Source: Sporosarcina sp. ACRSL (GTDB taxonomy: Bacteria > Bacillota > Bacilli > Bacillales_A > Planococcaceae). Taken from it: 64,000 nucleotides of DNA. Position 1 is the first letter of the stretch. The number at the start of each line of letters is the position of its first letter. The position numbers were made by a program, and so were the translations under genes. Location: assembly GCF_022346605.1 (NCBI RefSeq), contig NZ_JAKRNT010000008.1, positions 124,001 through 188,000 on the forward strand, given 5' to 3'. The notes under the pieces are model-generated. The model saw nothing but the letters and a program-made list of their open reading frames with translations, had not been told where the DNA came from and made no database searches. Of this stretch, positions 9,348-18,847 are shown piece by piece.

Positions 9348-11981
9348 ATGAAAAAATTAACAGCATCTGAAATTAGAAAAATGTTTCTTGACTACTTCAA
9401 AGAGCACGGCCATAGCGAAGAACCATCGGCTCCACTCGTCCCAATCGATGATCCTTCACTACTATGGATTAACAGCGGAGTCGCAACACTGAAAAAATAC
9501 TTTGACGGACGAGTCGTGCCGGTAAATCCACGTATCGTCAACGCACAGAAATCCATCCGTACGAACGATATCGAAAATGTCGGAAAAACTGCACGTCATC
9601 ATACATTCTTCGAAATGCTCGGTAACTTCTCAATTGGCGACTATTTCAAAGAAGAAGCGATCATCCGGGCATGGGATTTCCTGACGAACGAAAAGTGGAT
9701 CGGCTTCGATCCAGAAAAACTTTCCGTAACGGTTCATCCGGAAGATGATGAAGCATACGCAATTTGGAGAGATAAAATCGGCATTCCAGAAGAACGCATC
9801 ATCCGCTTGGAAGGGAACTTCTGGGATATCGGTGAAGGTCCAAGTGGCCCGAACTCCGAAATTTTCTATGACCGCGGTCCTGCATTCGGAGACGATTTCT
9901 CGGATCCTGAATTGTACCCGGGCGGCGAAAACGAACGTTATTTGGAAATTTGGAATTTGGTGTTCTCCGAATTCAACCATAATCCGGATCATACGTACAC
10001 ACCTCTTCCTAAGAAAAACATCGATACTGGAATGGGACTTGAACGGATTACTTCCGTAATCCAGGAAGTGCCAACCAACTTTGACACAGACCTGTTCATG
10101 CCGATCATCCACTCTGTTGAAAAAATGTCTGGGGAAACGTATGGCAAGGACGAAGTGAAAGATACGGCATTCAAAGTCATTGCGGATCATATCCGGACAG
10201 TTGCGTTCGCAATCGGCGACGGGGCATTACCTTCCAACGAAGGAAGAGGGTATGTAATGCGGAGATTATTACGCCGCGCTGTTCGGTTCGCTAAACAATT
10301 GGGTATTAATAAACCGTTCATGTACGAACTTGTCCCTGTCGTCGGAGAAGTGATGCAAGACTTCTATCCTCAAGTAAAAGAAAAAGAATCTTTCATCATG
10401 AAAGTCATTAAGAACGAAGAAGAGCGATTCCACGAAACATTGAACGAAGGATTAGCCATTTTGAATGGAGTTATTGAAAAAGCGAAGGCTGCAGGTGACA
10501 GAAGTGTGTCAGGTGCGGATGCGTTCAAGCTATATGATACGTATGGCTTCCCTTTCGAACTGACAGAGGAATTTGCAGAAGAAGCTGGTGTTACAGTCGA
10601 CCGGGCTGGATTCGACGAAGAAATGGACAATCAGCGTAAACGTGCAAGGGCTGCACGACTGGATGTTGATTCAATGCATGTTCAATCGGAAGTGCTTGGC
10701 AATATCCATGAACCAAGCGAATTCATCGGCTATGATCAATTATCTTGTGAAACAACAATTAATGCACTTTTGCATAATGGCGAGCTGGTTGCACATGCTT
10801 CTGAAGGCGATGAAATCCAATTCATTCTTGAACGCACACCTTTTTATGCGGAAAGTGGCGGGCAAATCGCAGACAAAGGTACTGTTTCAAGCGATTCATT
10901 CATCGTAGATGTAAAAGACGTAAAAAAGGCACCGAATGGTCAGCATTTACATACGGCAATTGTTCGTTCCGGTGAAATAGCGAACAATGCAGAAGTTTTT
11001 GCTGAAGTAAATGCGGAATCGCGTAAAATGACGATTAAAAACCATACGGCAACACATCTTCTTCATAAAGCATTGAAGACTGTACTCGGTGAGCATGTGA
11101 ATCAGGCAGGCTCATATGTCGGCCCTGATCGTCTTCGATTCGACTTCTCCCATTTTGGGCAAGTGACGAAGGAAGAACTTGAAAAGATCGAAGAAATCGT
11201 CAATGAAAAAATTTGGGCGGATATCAATGTCCAAATCGAACAGAAACCGATCGATGAAGCAAAAGAGATGGGAGCAATGGCTTTATTCGGTGAAAAATAC
11301 GGAGATATCGTCCGTGTCGTTTCAGTTGGCGATTACTCGATTGAGTTATGCGGCGGATGCCATGTACCGTCTACTTCGGCTATCGGATTGTTCAAGATTG
11401 AATCGGAAGGCGGTATCGGTGCTGGAACTAGACGGATTGAAGCGGTAACGGGTCAAGAGGCATACCGTTCATTTAAGAAAGAAGAGGCTCTTCTTACTGA
11501 AGCTGCGGCACTTTTGAAGTCTAATCCTAAAGACATCGTGACGAAAGTGGGCGCCTACTTATCCGAAATGAAAGAGCTGCAACGGGAAAACGAATCGCTT
11601 TCTGCTAAACTTGGCAATAGCCAACTGACGGACATCATTGCATCTGCACAACAAATTGACGATGTAACAGTTCTTTCTGCTAGAGTGGATGTGAAAGATA
11701 ATAATGCCTTACGACAAATGATTGATGAATTGAAGCAAAAGGTGAGTAAAGGTGTAATCGTACTCGGGGCGGCAACTGACGAAAAAGTTTTGTTAGCAGC
11801 AGGTGTGACAGAAGATTTGAAAAATGGGAACTTCCATGCAGGGAAAATCGTCAATCATGTAGCATCTCTCTGTGGCGGTAAGGGCGGAGGTCGTCCGGAC
11901 ATGGCGATGGCGGGTGCGAAGGATACATCTAAACTTGATGAAGCACTCCATTCCGTGTATGATTATGTCAAATCCGTTTAA
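9348..11981 (+). CDS. alaS: alanyl-tRNA synthetase
   Basis: AlaS attaches alanine to tRNA-Ala and edits mischarged serine or glycine. The class II catalytic core is N-terminal ([43 protein letters not shown]). The editing domain has [11 protein letters not shown] near residue 565 and CGGCH near 667. The C-Ala domain at the end has the glycine-rich [11 protein letters not shown]. The protein has 877 residues. The start is ATG 9348 after AAAGGAGG; an upstream in-frame ATG at 9324 lacks a ribosome site. The gene is controlled by the preceding T-box. Confidence 0.97.
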   Translation: MKKLTASEIRKMFLDYFKEHGHSEEPSAPLVPIDDPSLLWINSGVATLKKYFDGRVVPVNPRIVNAQKSIRTNDIENVGKTARHHTFFEMLGNFSIGDYFKEEAIIRAWDFLTNEKWIGFDPEKLSVTVHPEDDEAYAIWRDKIGIPEERIIRLEGNFWDIGEGPSGPNSEIFYDRGPAFGDDFSDPELYPGGENERYLEIWNLVFSEFNHNPDHTYTPLPKKNIDTGMGLERITSVIQEVPTNFDTDLFMPIIHSVEKMSGETYGKDEVKDTAFKVIADHIRTVAFAIGDGALPSNEGRGYVMRRLLRRAVRFAKQLGINKPFMYELVPVVGEVMQDFYPQVKEKESFIMKVIKNEEERFHETLNEGLAILNGVIEKAKAAGDRSVSGADAFKLYDTYGFPFELTEEFAEEAGVTVDRAGFDEEMDNQRKRARAARLDVDSMHVQSEVLGNIHEPSEFIGYDQLSCETTINALLHNGELVAHASEGDEIQFILERTPFYAESGGQIADKGTVSSDSFIVDVKDVKKAPNGQHLHTAIVRSGEIANNAEVFAEVNAESRKMTIKNHTATHLLHKALKTVLGEHVNQAGSYVGPDRLRFDFSHFGQVTKEELEKIEEIVNEKIWADINVQIEQKPIDEAKEMGAMALFGEKYGDIVRVVSVGDYSIELCGGCHVPSTSAIGLFKIESEGGIGAGTRRIEAVTGQEAYRSFKKEEALLTEAAALLKSNPKDIVTKVGAYLSEMKELQRENESLSAKLGNSQLTDIIASAQQIDDVTVLSARVDVKDNNALRQMIDELKQKVSKGVIVLGAATDEKVLLAAGVTEDLKNGNFHAGKIVNHVASLCGGKGGGRPDMAMAGAKDTSKLDEALHSVYDYVKSV

Positions 11982-12062
11982 GCGGAAATGGATGTCGGGT
12001 ATAGAGTAAGTGGGAAAGGTATCCGATTTGCAAACGGACGATTGGAAAGCGGGGTGTCGACT

Positions 12063-12335
12063 ATGAATTCATACGACAAGACGATGAAGTTCAACTTTCC
12101 TGAAGAATCGATGGAGCAAGAAGTGAAACAGGTCATGCTACATGTGCACAAAGCGCTGGAAGACAAGGGCTACAATCCTATCAACCAAATTGTCGGTTAC
12201 CTCTTATCGGGCGACCCGGCTTACATCCCTCGCCACTACGAAGCACGTAACCTCATCAGGAAGTTGGAGAGGGACGAGATTCTCGAGGAATTGGTGAAGT
12301 TTTATATCCGTGAAAACGGAGGTAAAACGAATTGA
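12063..12335 (+). CDS. IreB family regulatory phosphoprotein (YrzL, UPF0297)
   Basis: This small protein of 90 residues belongs to UPF0297 (DUF965). It contains the family stretch [17 protein letters not shown] and [19 protein letters not shown]. In Enterococcus the relative IreB is phosphorylated by the Ser/Thr kinase IreK and affects cephalosporin resistance; the role here is inferred only. It lies in the conserved alaS–yrzL–ruvX–yrzB order. Its stop overlaps the TTG start of ruvX, so translation is probably coupled. The start is chosen by homology and the GGGGTG ribosome site. Confidence 0.9.
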   Translation: MNSYDKTMKFNFPEESMEQEVKQVMLHVHKALEDKGYNPINQIVGYLLSGDPAYIPRHYEARNLIRKLERDEILEELVKFYIRENGGKTN

Positions 12336-12751
12336 GGGTAATGGGATTGGATGTCGGATCCAAAACGGTCGGTATTGCAATCAGCGATGCGCTTGGGTGG
12401 ACAGCCCAAGGCATCGAAACGATTAAAATTGATGAAAGTGCCGGCCAATTTGGCATGTCCAGAATTCAGGAGCTTGTAACTGAATACGCTGTCACCTCAT
12501 TTGTAGTCGGATATCCAAAAAACATGAATAACTCCGTTGGTCCGAGAGGGGAAGCTTCCATTCGATTCGCTGAAATGTTGAAAGAGGCGTTTGGACTGCC
12601 TGTTACGCTATGGGATGAGCGTTTAACGACGATGGCGGCAGAACGGATGTTAATCGAAGCTGATGTCAGCAGGAAAAAAAGGAAGACGGTCATCGATAAG
12701 ATGGCTGCAGTCATGATACTCCAAGGGTATCTTGATTCAAAAAATAGATGA
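12332..12751 (+). CDS. ruvX: Holliday junction resolvase-like / pre-16S rRNA nuclease YqgF
   Basis: RNase-H-fold protein of the YqgF/RuvX family (YrrK), linked to 5' maturation of 16S rRNA and proposed as a Holliday junction resolvase. The acidic residues lie in [15 protein letters not shown] near the N-terminus and in LWDERLTT and [10 protein letters not shown] further on. It has 139 residues, typical length. It starts with TTG at 12332, overlapping the ireB-like gene's TGA (TTGA), with GGAGG about 10 bases upstream. Confidence 0.93.
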   Translation: MRVMGLDVGSKTVGIAISDALGWTAQGIETIKIDESAGQFGMSRIQELVTEYAVTSFVVGYPKNMNNSVGPRGEASIRFAEMLKEAFGLPVTLWDERLTTMAAERMLIEADVSRKKRKTVIDKMAAVMILQGYLDSKNR

Positions 12752-12762
12752 GGTGATTAACA

Positions 12763-13053
12763 ATGGAACATGGACAAGAAACAATGACAGTCGTAGACGA
12801 GCACGGTGAAGAGCATGTATGTGAAGTCATCTTTACATTTGAATCGGAAGATTTCGGAAAGTCATATGTCCTCTATCATATTTTAGGTGAAGAAGTGGAC
12901 GATGACGAAGAAGTTGAAATTCACGCTTCAGCTTTCATTCCGTCTGAGGACAACGAAGATGGGGAACTATTGCCAATCGAAACTGATGAGGAATGGGACA
13001 TGATCGAAGAAATGCTAAACACATTCCTTGCAGAAGACGAGGACGAAGAATAA
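12763..13053 (+). CDS. yrzB: DUF1292 acidic protein (YrzB)
   Basis: The 96-residue, strongly acidic protein belongs to the DUF1292/YrzB family. It has the core [17 protein letters not shown] and [11 protein letters not shown] and a tail rich in Asp and Glu. Function is unknown. It regularly sits after yrzL and ruvX in Bacilli, which suggests a shared regulatory or RNA-linked role, but nothing in the sequence shows the mechanism. A hairpin terminator follows. Confidence 0.9.
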   Translation: MEHGQETMTVVDEHGEEHVCEVIFTFESEDFGKSYVLYHILGEEVDDDEEVEIHASAFIPSEDNEDGELLPIETDEEWDMIEEMLNTFLAEDEDEE

Positions 13054-13065
13054 TTCATATGTGCA

Positions 13066-13098
13066 CGGACGGAATGGTGCAGGCCATTCCGTCTTTTC
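13066..13098 (+). terminator. terminator after yrzB
   Basis: GACGGAATGG and CCATTCCGTC are perfect arms around TGCAGG, followed by TTTTC. Confidence 0.8.
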
Positions 13099-13151
13099 AC
13101 TGTGTTGAACCTTTTAGAAGATAGAAATTGTTCTGAATGAGGTGATGCTGG

Positions 13152-14270
13152 ATGGATAATAGTTCGAAAAAGGATCAGATGTTCGAAAAGATGCTAGAGC
13201 AGAAAAAAGAAGTGAAAATCGTCAGGCGTATCGTATTTGTTGTCGCGCTCGTTCTTATTATCGGCGGCCTAATTGGGGGTCGAGCTGTTTATAAATACAT
13301 AAGTGAGGCTCTTCAACCGGTCGACCCGAACTCGGAAGAAGTAATAGAAGTGGAAATTCCGATTGGATCGGGATTAACATCGATTGCGGAAACGTTGGAA
13401 GAAAAAGGGCTAATTAAAGACGCAAGGATCTTTAAGTATTATGCAAAGTTCAACAATGAATCGCAGTTCCAGGCAGGTTCCTACGGTCTGACGAAAGCAA
13501 TGACATTGGATGAATTGATCGAAAGCCTCAAGACGGGGAAAGTCTACAGGACACCAGTGTTCACGATGACAATTCCTGAAGGGTTAACGTTGAAACAGAT
13601 TGCTGCCATTGTGGAAAAGCGGACAGGCATACCTGAAAAAGAGTTTTTGGACTACGTCAATGATGAGCAGACAATTATAGATCTGATGGGAAGGTATCCG
13701 AACATTTTAACCGATGAGATTTTGGGAGAAGATGTAAGATATCCGTTGGAAGGGTATTTATTCCCTGCAACGTATCCATTTTATGAGGAAAAGCCTACAA
13801 TCGACACGGTCGTTACAACGATGTTGGATGCAACGTCTGATAACGTAACACCTTATTTTGCATATTTGGAAAGCAACGAGAAGTCCGTCCATTGGCTGCT
13901 CACCTTCGCAAGCCTCCTTGAAAGGGAAGCGACGGCGAAAGCCGATCGGGAAACAATCGCCAGCGTCTTTTACAATCGGATGGAAATAGGGATGCCATTG
14001 CAGACGGATCCGACCGTGTTATACGCTTTAGGAGAACATAAAGGTCGGGTTTTGCTTGAAGACTTGAAAGTTGAGGATCCGTATAATACGTATATGCACA
14101 CAGGCCTCCCTCCTGGTCCAATTGCAAATGCCGGAAAATCTTCGATAGAAGCTGTCGTAGACCCATCAATTACAGACTATTTTTATTTCCTAGCGGATGA
14201 GGATGGGAAAAACCATTTTGCGAAGACGTATGAGGAGCATTTGAAAAACAAGCAATTATATATCGATTGA
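13152..14270 (+). CDS. mltG: endolytic murein transglycosylase MltG
   Basis: MltG (YceG/YrrL) cuts nascent glycan strands and sets their length during cell-wall synthesis. One membrane helix near residues 25–45 (IVFVVALVLIIGGLIGG) anchors it, with the catalytic part outside. A LysM-like segment follows (IPEGLTLKQIAAIV). The catalytic glutamate is predicted as E257 in LLEREA. The conserved FYNRMEIGMPLQTDPTV and YNTYMHTGLPPGPIANAG blocks are present. The length of 372 residues is normal. Confidence 0.95.
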   Translation: MDNSSKKDQMFEKMLEQKKEVKIVRRIVFVVALVLIIGGLIGGRAVYKYISEALQPVDPNSEEVIEVEIPIGSGLTSIAETLEEKGLIKDARIFKYYAKFNNESQFQAGSYGLTKAMTLDELIESLKTGKVYRTPVFTMTIPEGLTLKQIAAIVEKRTGIPEKEFLDYVNDEQTIIDLMGRYPNILTDEILGEDVRYPLEGYLFPATYPFYEEKPTIDTVVTTMLDATSDNVTPYFAYLESNEKSVHWLLTFASLLEREATAKADRETIASVFYNRMEIGMPLQTDPTVLYALGEHKGRVLLEDLKVEDPYNTYMHTGLPPGPIANAGKSSIEAVVDPSITDYFYFLADEDGKNHFAKTYEEHLKNKQLYID

Positions 14271-14299
14271 TCGACACAAACAGATTGGAAGTGTCTTGA

Positions 14300-14941
14300 A
14301 TGGAAGACTTTGAAACATATATTTCGAAGCTACGTGAAGCCGACAGTCCATTGGTCCGTGAAATGGAGGAGTTCGCTGCTGAACAGAGAATTCCAATCAT
14401 GGATCGAAGTGGAATCGAGACCTTCATCGGACTGCTTCGAATCCAACGTCCGAAGCTAATACTTGAAATCGGGAGCGCAATAGGATATTCTGCTATCCGG
14501 ATGGTTTCTGCTTTAAAGGTGGCTTCTGTCGTTACGATTGAGCGGGATAATGAGCGATATGCAAAGGCTGTGGAATATATTAATCGAAGCGGTTTTGGAG
14601 ACAGGATTACAATCATCGAAGGAGACGCCCTCCTACTGCCCGATGAATCGCTTCCGAATTTGCAATATGATGCCCTATTCATCGATGCAGCGAAAGGGCA
14701 ATATAAACGATTCTTTGAAAAATATTCCGAGCATGTAGCGGAGGGCGGCATTATTTATTGCGATAATATGTTCATGCATGGCGCAGTGATGATTCCGGAT
14801 GAAGAAGTGCCGAAACGGAATCGGACAATGATTCGCAATTTGAAGGAATTTACTTCATGGGTCATGAAGCATCCAAACTATGAAACGTCATTGCTGCCGG
14901 TCGGCGATGGAATCCTGGTTGCTGTAAAAAAGAGGGACTGA
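14300..14941 (+). CDS. trmR: tRNA 5-hydroxyuridine methyltransferase TrmR
   Basis: This SAM-dependent class I O-methyltransferase resembles B. subtilis YrrM/TrmR, which methylates 5-hydroxyuridine to 5-methoxyuridine at tRNA position 34. The SAM-binding motif is [16 protein letters not shown], with a metal-binding-type [12 protein letters not shown] and YCDNMFMHG further on. It has 213 residues. In B. subtilis the U32-peptidase-like genes trhP1 and trhP2 (yrrN, yrrO) follow and make the 5-hydroxyuridine substrate. Here udk follows directly, so hydroxylation must depend on genes elsewhere. Confidence 0.88.
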   Translation: MEDFETYISKLREADSPLVREMEEFAAEQRIPIMDRSGIETFIGLLRIQRPKLILEIGSAIGYSAIRMVSALKVASVVTIERDNERYAKAVEYINRSGFGDRITIIEGDALLLPDESLPNLQYDALFIDAAKGQYKRFFEKYSEHVAEGGIIYCDNMFMHGAVMIPDEEVPKRNRTMIRNLKEFTSWVMKHPNYETSLLPVGDGILVAVKKRD

Positions 14942-14973
14942 GCAAGAACCCTGTATTTGTGGGAGGAAAAGAA

Positions 14974-15612
14974 ATGGATAGGAGAAAACCTCTTGTCATC
15001 GGCATTGCCGGTGGTTCGGGATCAGGGAAGACGAGTGTCACGAACCGAATTTATGACGTATTCAAAGAGCATTCGGTTGTCGTCATAGAACAAGATTATT
15101 ATTACAAAGATCAATCTCATCTTGAGTTTGAAGAAAGATTGCAAACGAATTATGATCATCCGCTTGCATTTGATACAGATTTATTGATTGAACATATCGG
15201 GAAGCTACTCAATCGGGAAATAATTGAAAAACCGGTCTACGATTATGCCCTCCATACGAGATCGGATCAGAAAATACTGATTGAACCAAAAGATGTCATC
15301 ATTTTGGAAGGGATTCTCGTATTGGAGGATGAAAGGCTCCGGGAATTAATGGACATTAAGCTTTTTGTCGATACAGACGCGGATTTACGCATCATTAGAC
15401 GCCTCATGAGGGACATTCATGAGCGGGGGCGAACGATTGAATCGGTCATTGAACAATACTTATCGGTTGTCCGTCCGATGCACAATCAATTCATCGAACC
15501 AACAAAGCGATATGCGGATATTATCATTCCTGAAGGCGGTCAAAATGAGGTTGCCATCGACCTGATGGTCACGAAAATAAAAACAATTCTTGAATATGGA
15601 ACGAAATTGTAA
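14974..15612 (+). CDS. udk: uridine kinase
   Basis: Udk phosphorylates uridine and cytidine in pyrimidine salvage. The P-loop is GGSGSGKT at residues 13–20. Other family features are [32 protein letters not shown] and the arginine-rich [15 protein letters not shown]. It has 212 residues, the usual length. The start at 14974 follows GGGAGG; an in-frame ATG at 14959 would overlap that site. A terminator separates it from greA. Confidence 0.96.
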   Translation: MDRRKPLVIGIAGGSGSGKTSVTNRIYDVFKEHSVVVIEQDYYYKDQSHLEFEERLQTNYDHPLAFDTDLLIEHIGKLLNREIIEKPVYDYALHTRSDQKILIEPKDVIILEGILVLEDERLRELMDIKLFVDTDADLRIIRRLMRDIHERGRTIESVIEQYLSVVRPMHNQFIEPTKRYADIIIPEGGQNEVAIDLMVTKIKTILEYGTKL

Positions 15613-15642
15613 TATGATGAAGTCAGAATTCAATATAAATGA

Positions 15643-15685
15643 GACTATGTCGCATACCTCTAGCAGGAGCGGCATAGTGTTTTTA
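15643..15685 (+). terminator. terminator after udk
   Basis: ACTATGTCGC pairs imperfectly with GCGGCATAGT across a loop with CCTC/GGAG arms. TGTTTTTAT follows. Confidence 0.65.
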
Positions 15686-15710
15686 TGAACAGGAATATGA
15701 GGAGTGTTGT

Positions 15711-16190
15711 ATGATGGTATCAGAGAAAAAGTATCCGATGACTGCATCGGGGAAGAAGAAACTCGAAGAGGAACTGGAATATCTTAAAACCGTAAAACGC
15801 AAGGAAGTCGTGGAGCGTATTAAAATTGCACGAAGCTATGGGGACCTTTCGGAAAACTCGGAGTATGATTCCGCAAAAGAAGACCAGGCATTTGTCGAAG
15901 GGAAAATTTCTACTCTGGAATCGATGATCCGCAATTCCGTCATCATTACAGAAGACGAAATGAACACCGATGAAGTACAACTTGGGAAAACGGTTACATT
16001 TAAAGAATTGCCAGACGGAGATGAGGAAACTTATACAATCGTCGGCTCGGCGGAAGCAAACCCAATTGAAGGATTGATCTCCAACGATTCACCAATTGCA
16101 AAAGGTTTAATTGGTCGCAGTAAAGGCGATGAAGTGAAAATCTTAACTCCTGGTGGGGAAATGTCGGTCGTTATTGTTGAAATTAAGTGA
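15711..16190 (+). CDS. greA: transcription elongation factor GreA
   Basis: GreA rescues backtracked RNA polymerase by stimulating transcript cleavage. The N-terminal coiled coil contains the acidic tip in [21 protein letters not shown]. The C-terminal FKBP-like domain ends in [18 protein letters not shown] and VVIVEIK. It has 159 residues, or 158 if the second ATG is used. A GAGGAG site lies upstream and a strong terminator downstream. The udk–greA–yrrS order matches B. subtilis. Confidence 0.97.
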   Translation: MMVSEKKYPMTASGKKKLEEELEYLKTVKRKEVVERIKIARSYGDLSENSEYDSAKEDQAFVEGKISTLESMIRNSVIITEDEMNTDEVQLGKTVTFKELPDGDEETYTIVGSAEANPIEGLISNDSPIAKGLIGRSKGDEVKILTPGGEMSVVIVEIK

Positions 16191-16197
16191 CCTCTAT

Positions 16198-16230
16198 GGC
16201 CGCCTTCGAATGAGGGCGGCCTTTCTAATT
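16198..16230 (+). terminator. terminator after greA
   Basis: GGCCGCC and GGGCGGCC pair around TTCGAATGA. TTTCTAATTT follows. Confidence 0.75.
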
Positions 16231-16253
16231 TATGCTGATAGGGGGAAAGCTGG

Positions 16254-16991
16254 ATGAAAGGGAATGATCCAAGGTACTCGCGTGTCAATCGAAAGAAAAT
16301 GCGCAACCGGAGCAATCAGCTTTTGAATATAATGATCGGTCTTGTCGTCTTACTCATTATCATTGTCGGCGCTTCCATCATTACCGGGAATAATGATAAA
16401 GATGAAAAAGGGAGCTCCTCTGAAATACAGGATATCGAAGAATCGGGTTCTATCGATAGCAAATCGGGGAAAGATGAAAACGAATCTGATCGATCCAATG
16501 ACGGAAATAGTTCAACTGAAGTTGCTAACGACGAAGGTGAGGAAGAGGAAGAGGAAGAGGAACAGTCTTCTAATGGAAACGAAGAATCCGGCGGATCTGA
16601 CAGCAATGATGAAAATGCTGATGACGATGAAGAGGAGCAAGATTCTGTTATCATCGTTCCGGATAATGACGATATCATCATAGAAACTGTCATCAATCCT
16701 GCATGGAAGCCGATCGGTACTGTTCAAACGGGAGCACACGAGTCAAAGTATGATGTTAATCATGTTGACTGGAATGAGAAGAAAAAGGCTATCGCATACG
16801 CGACAGGACATTCTGAAGAAGGATTGATTTACTGGAAGATTAAAAACGGCGGAAGTCCGCAGAAATCGATCGGAATCGTTTCAACGAGAGACAAATCAGA
16901 GAAATACCGCGTTTATCTTGAATGGGTCGATGGAGAGGGTTGGAAGCCTGTACAAATGGATATTTTAAATACATTGGATTTTGATTATTGA
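16254..16991 (+). CDS. yrrS: YrrS-like DUF1510 membrane-anchored protein
   Basis: The 245-residue protein starts with a basic cytoplasmic tail (MKGNDPRYSRVNRKKMRNRS) and one transmembrane helix (LLNIMIGLVVLLIIIVGASII). A long Ser/Asp/Glu-rich linker of about 90 residues follows. The compact C-terminal domain begins PAWKPIGTVQTG and ends MDILNTLDFDY, matching DUF1510. Its role is unknown. In B. subtilis yrrS is next to a penicillin-binding protein gene (pbpI), which hints at envelope work; that neighbour is missing here. The linker's GAG-rich repeats (16540–16560) could vary by slippage. Confidence 0.85.
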   Translation: MKGNDPRYSRVNRKKMRNRSNQLLNIMIGLVVLLIIIVGASIITGNNDKDEKGSSSEIQDIEESGSIDSKSGKDENESDRSNDGNSSTEVANDEGEEEEEEEEQSSNGNEESGGSDSNDENADDDEEEQDSVIIVPDNDDIIIETVINPAWKPIGTVQTGAHESKYDVNHVDWNEKKKAIAYATGHSEEGLIYWKIKNGGSPQKSIGIVSTRDKSEKYRVYLEWVDGEGWKPVQMDILNTLDFDY

Positions 16992-17018
16992 ACAGGTGCC
17001 TAAGCGCACCTGTTTATT
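16990..17018 (+). terminator. terminator after yrrS
   Basis: CAGGTGC and GCGCACCTG pair around CTAA, with a TGAA lead and TTTATT after the stem. It lies just before the mtnN ribosome site. Confidence 0.6.
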
Positions 17019-17034
17019 CGGAGGTTGTACAACA

Positions 17035-17727
17035 ATGAAAATAGCAATTATTGGAGCGATGGAACAAGAAGTTGAAATTTTAAGGAGCAAAATAGAGGAA
17101 CCGGTAGTTGAGACTATAGCTGGTTGTGAATTCATTGAAGGGAAAATCGGACAACATCATATCGTGCTCGTGAAAAGTGGAATTGGGAAAGTGAACGCTT
17201 CAATCGCGACAACATTACTCATTCAGCAATTTGCACCTGATGTCGTCTTCAACACTGGGTCTGCCGGCGGCTTTAAAGATTCGCTTGAAGTCGGGACGGT
17301 CGTCATATCTGACGAAGTGAGACATCATGACTTCGATGCAACGGCCTTTGGATATGAAATCGGACAAGTTCCCGGGATGCCCCCTTCGTTCCCTGCAGAT
17401 GAAAAGCTTATTCAAATAGCGAAAGAGGCAGTGGAAGAAGTCGGAGAGCATGCTCATGCTGTCGGTTTGATTGCTTCCGGAGATGTGTTCATGAGTGATG
17501 CGGAACGGGTGGAAATTGTAAAAGCGCAGTTTCCTACAATGATTGCAGCAGAAATGGAAGCTGCCGCTGTTGCGCAAGTTTGCCATCAGTTCGAAACGCC
17601 ATTTGTCGTCATTCGTGCATTATCCGATATTGCGGGAAAAGAATCGTCCGTCAGTTTTGATGAGTTCTTGCCTTTAGCTGCAAAACACTCTTCGGAAATT
17701 GTTATGCACGCTATCTCGAAATTCTAA
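17035..17727 (+). CDS. mtnN: 5'-methylthioadenosine/S-adenosylhomocysteine nucleosidase
   Basis: MtnN (Pfs) splits methylthioadenosine and S-adenosylhomocysteine, recycling methionine and clearing by-products of methylation. It begins MKIAIIGAMEQEVEIL. It has the purine-nucleosidase core FNTGSAGGF, the substrate site AAEMEAAAVAQVC, and RALSDIAG with the catalytic aspartate. It has 230 residues. The start at 17035 follows CGGAGG; the longer frame from 16981 runs through the upstream terminator. In B. subtilis cysteine-recycling genes follow; here they are absent. Confidence 0.96.
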   Translation: MKIAIIGAMEQEVEILRSKIEEPVVETIAGCEFIEGKIGQHHIVLVKSGIGKVNASIATTLLIQQFAPDVVFNTGSAGGFKDSLEVGTVVISDEVRHHDFDATAFGYEIGQVPGMPPSFPADEKLIQIAKEAVEEVGEHAHAVGLIASGDVFMSDAERVEIVKAQFPTMIAAEMEAAAVAQVCHQFETPFVVIRALSDIAGKESSVSFDEFLPLAAKHSSEIVMHAISKF

Positions 17728-17784
17728 AATGATTATGGTAAGATAATAGTATGTCATAGATTGTTTTGAGGGAGGTATTCAGTT

Positions 17785-17865
17785 ATGTTTTATCTAATGG
17801 CTGGTGTTTTCATCATATCGGCAGTAATAACAGTCGTTATCTCGCGTGAGGTTAGTTCGGACTGA
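17785..17865 (+). CDS. 26-residue hydrophobic membrane peptide
   Basis: The frame begins MFYLMAGVFIISAVITVV and ends in a short polar tail, ISREVSSD. The whole N-terminal part could be one membrane helix. A strong ribosome site (GGGAGG, 17770–17775) precedes the ATG. Upstream lies a promoter-like TGGTAAGAT (17736–17744), with a weak -35 TCGAAA 17 bases before TAAGAT. The hairpin it shares with sigK follows. I do not recognise a family. The ribosome site, promoter and terminator make a real small gene plausible; I cannot assign a function. Confidence 0.55.
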   Translation: MFYLMAGVFIISAVITVVISREVSSD

Positions 17866-17894
17866 TTTGGCATGAAGCGTGAATAGAAAGATGC

Positions 17895-17955
17895 GAAAGA
17901 GGCGTTTCCTTTCACAGGGCCCGTGGCCCCGTAGGAGGAAACGCCTCTTCATTTT
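17895..17955. terminator. bidirectional terminator between the small peptide gene and sigK
   Basis: GAGGCGTTTCCT and AGGAAACGCCTC form a long stem that encloses a second GC-rich stem (GGGCC/GGCCC). T-rich DNA follows on both strands. Confidence 0.8.
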
Positions 17956-17977
17956 GACTCCAGTCCGTTCATGATAT

Positions 17978-18679
17978 TCATTCGTTATATTCATGCTTAA
18001 ATAACTGATAGAGCTTGACGATGGCCCTTTTCTCAATCCGTGAGACATAACTTCTCGAAATGTTGAGCTGTTGGGCGATCTCCTTTTGGGTCATCGGTTG
18101 ATCGTCAAGGAGGCCGTATCTTCTTTGAATAATTTCCAGCTCCCTGCCGTCCAATTTTCCGAGATGGCGGTACAGTCTCTCTTTTTGCTCTTTCTGTTGG
18201 ACAGTATCGATTGGCGCCTCTTCGTCGGTCTGCAGCAAGTCCGCTATCTGAAGGGACTGGCCATCCTTATCCATACCGATCGGATCGAACAGTGATACGT
18301 CTTTCTGCACTTTCTTTTGTGTGCGCAAGTACATGAGAATTTCGTTTTCAATACAACGGGCTGCGTATGTCGCGAGCTTCGTTTTACGGTCAAGTGTAAA
18401 GCTATTAACAGCTTTCATTAGACCGATTGTTCCGATGGAAATGTAATCGTCTAGTTGTTCGTGTTTTGGATGGAATTTTTTTACGACGTGAGCGACGAGG
18501 CGCATATTCCTTTCAATGAGCTCATCTCTCGCACTTTCATCGCCTTCTGCCAATCGTTTCAAGCAATCAGCCTCTTCCGCTTTCGATAGCGGTCGACGGA
18601 ACGCCTGCCCCCTGATATAGCCGACCATAGCAGGGACTTCGACCCACAGTTGGACGAGTGCCATGACAAAACCGCTCAT
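17978..18679 (-). CDS. sigK: sporulation sigma factor SigK (pro-form)
   Basis: SigK directs late mother-cell transcription (spore coat and cortex). The 233-residue product has a hydrophobic pro-sequence (MSGFVMALVQLWVEVPAMVG), then YIRGQAFRRPLS, which aligns with the processing site of B. subtilis pro-SigK. Region 2 is clear (NMRLVAHVVKKF, ISIGTIGLMKAV, TYAARCIENEILMYLR), and so is region 4 with the helix-turn-helix ISRSYVSRIEKRA. The start at 18679 follows GGAGGTGG. The coding sequence is continuous, with no skin-type insertion in the middle, unlike B. subtilis 168. Confidence 0.94.
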   Translation of the reverse strand: MSGFVMALVQLWVEVPAMVGYIRGQAFRRPLSKAEEADCLKRLAEGDESARDELIERNMRLVAHVVKKFHPKHEQLDDYISIGTIGLMKAVNSFTLDRKTKLATYAARCIENEILMYLRTQKKVQKDVSLFDPIGMDKDGQSLQIADLLQTDEEAPIDTVQQKEQKERLYRHLGKLDGRELEIIQRRYGLLDDQPMTQKEIAQQLNISRSYVSRIEKRAIVKLYQLFKHEYNE

Positions 18680-18784
18680 CGGTCCACCTCCTGTGTCGTT
18701 ATATGACAGCATATGCGATGACTGCTTGTTTACATTCAGCAAAGCAACGGAGGAAATCCAACTGATTTGACGCTGTGCCCACAA

Positions 18785-18812
18785 GTGTCATTCGATGCTG
18801 ATATGTTATAAT
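18785..18812 (+). promoter_or_regulatory. promoter for the yqeG–yqeH–aroE cluster
   Basis: GTGTCA (18785–18790), a 16-base spacer and TATAAT (18807–18812), with a TGT extended -10. Confidence 0.55.
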
Positions 18813-18847
18813 CGTTTTACAATTAGTGAAGTAACGGAGTGGTTAAT

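Noticed and set aside
9630-10190. 186-codon reverse-strand open frame inside alaS
   Set aside because: It lies opposite the conserved class II catalytic core of AlaS and shows no domain of its own.
14170-14751. 193-codon reverse-strand open frame over trmR
   Set aside because: It is Ser/Ile-rich without domains, opposite a conserved methyltransferase, and has no ribosome site.
16530-16640. Asp/Glu-coding repeat in yrrS as a CRISPR or tandem array
   Set aside because: It is irregular GAG/GAT-rich coding low complexity with no fixed unit length or spacers.
17978-18679. skin-like prophage element in sigK
   Set aside because: The sigK frame is continuous and region 2 to region 4 are in order, so no insertion is present.
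18690-18720. SigE-type promoter for sigK
   Set aside because: CATATAAC on the minus strand resembles a SigE -10, but I found no matching -35 at the right distance, so I did not list it.
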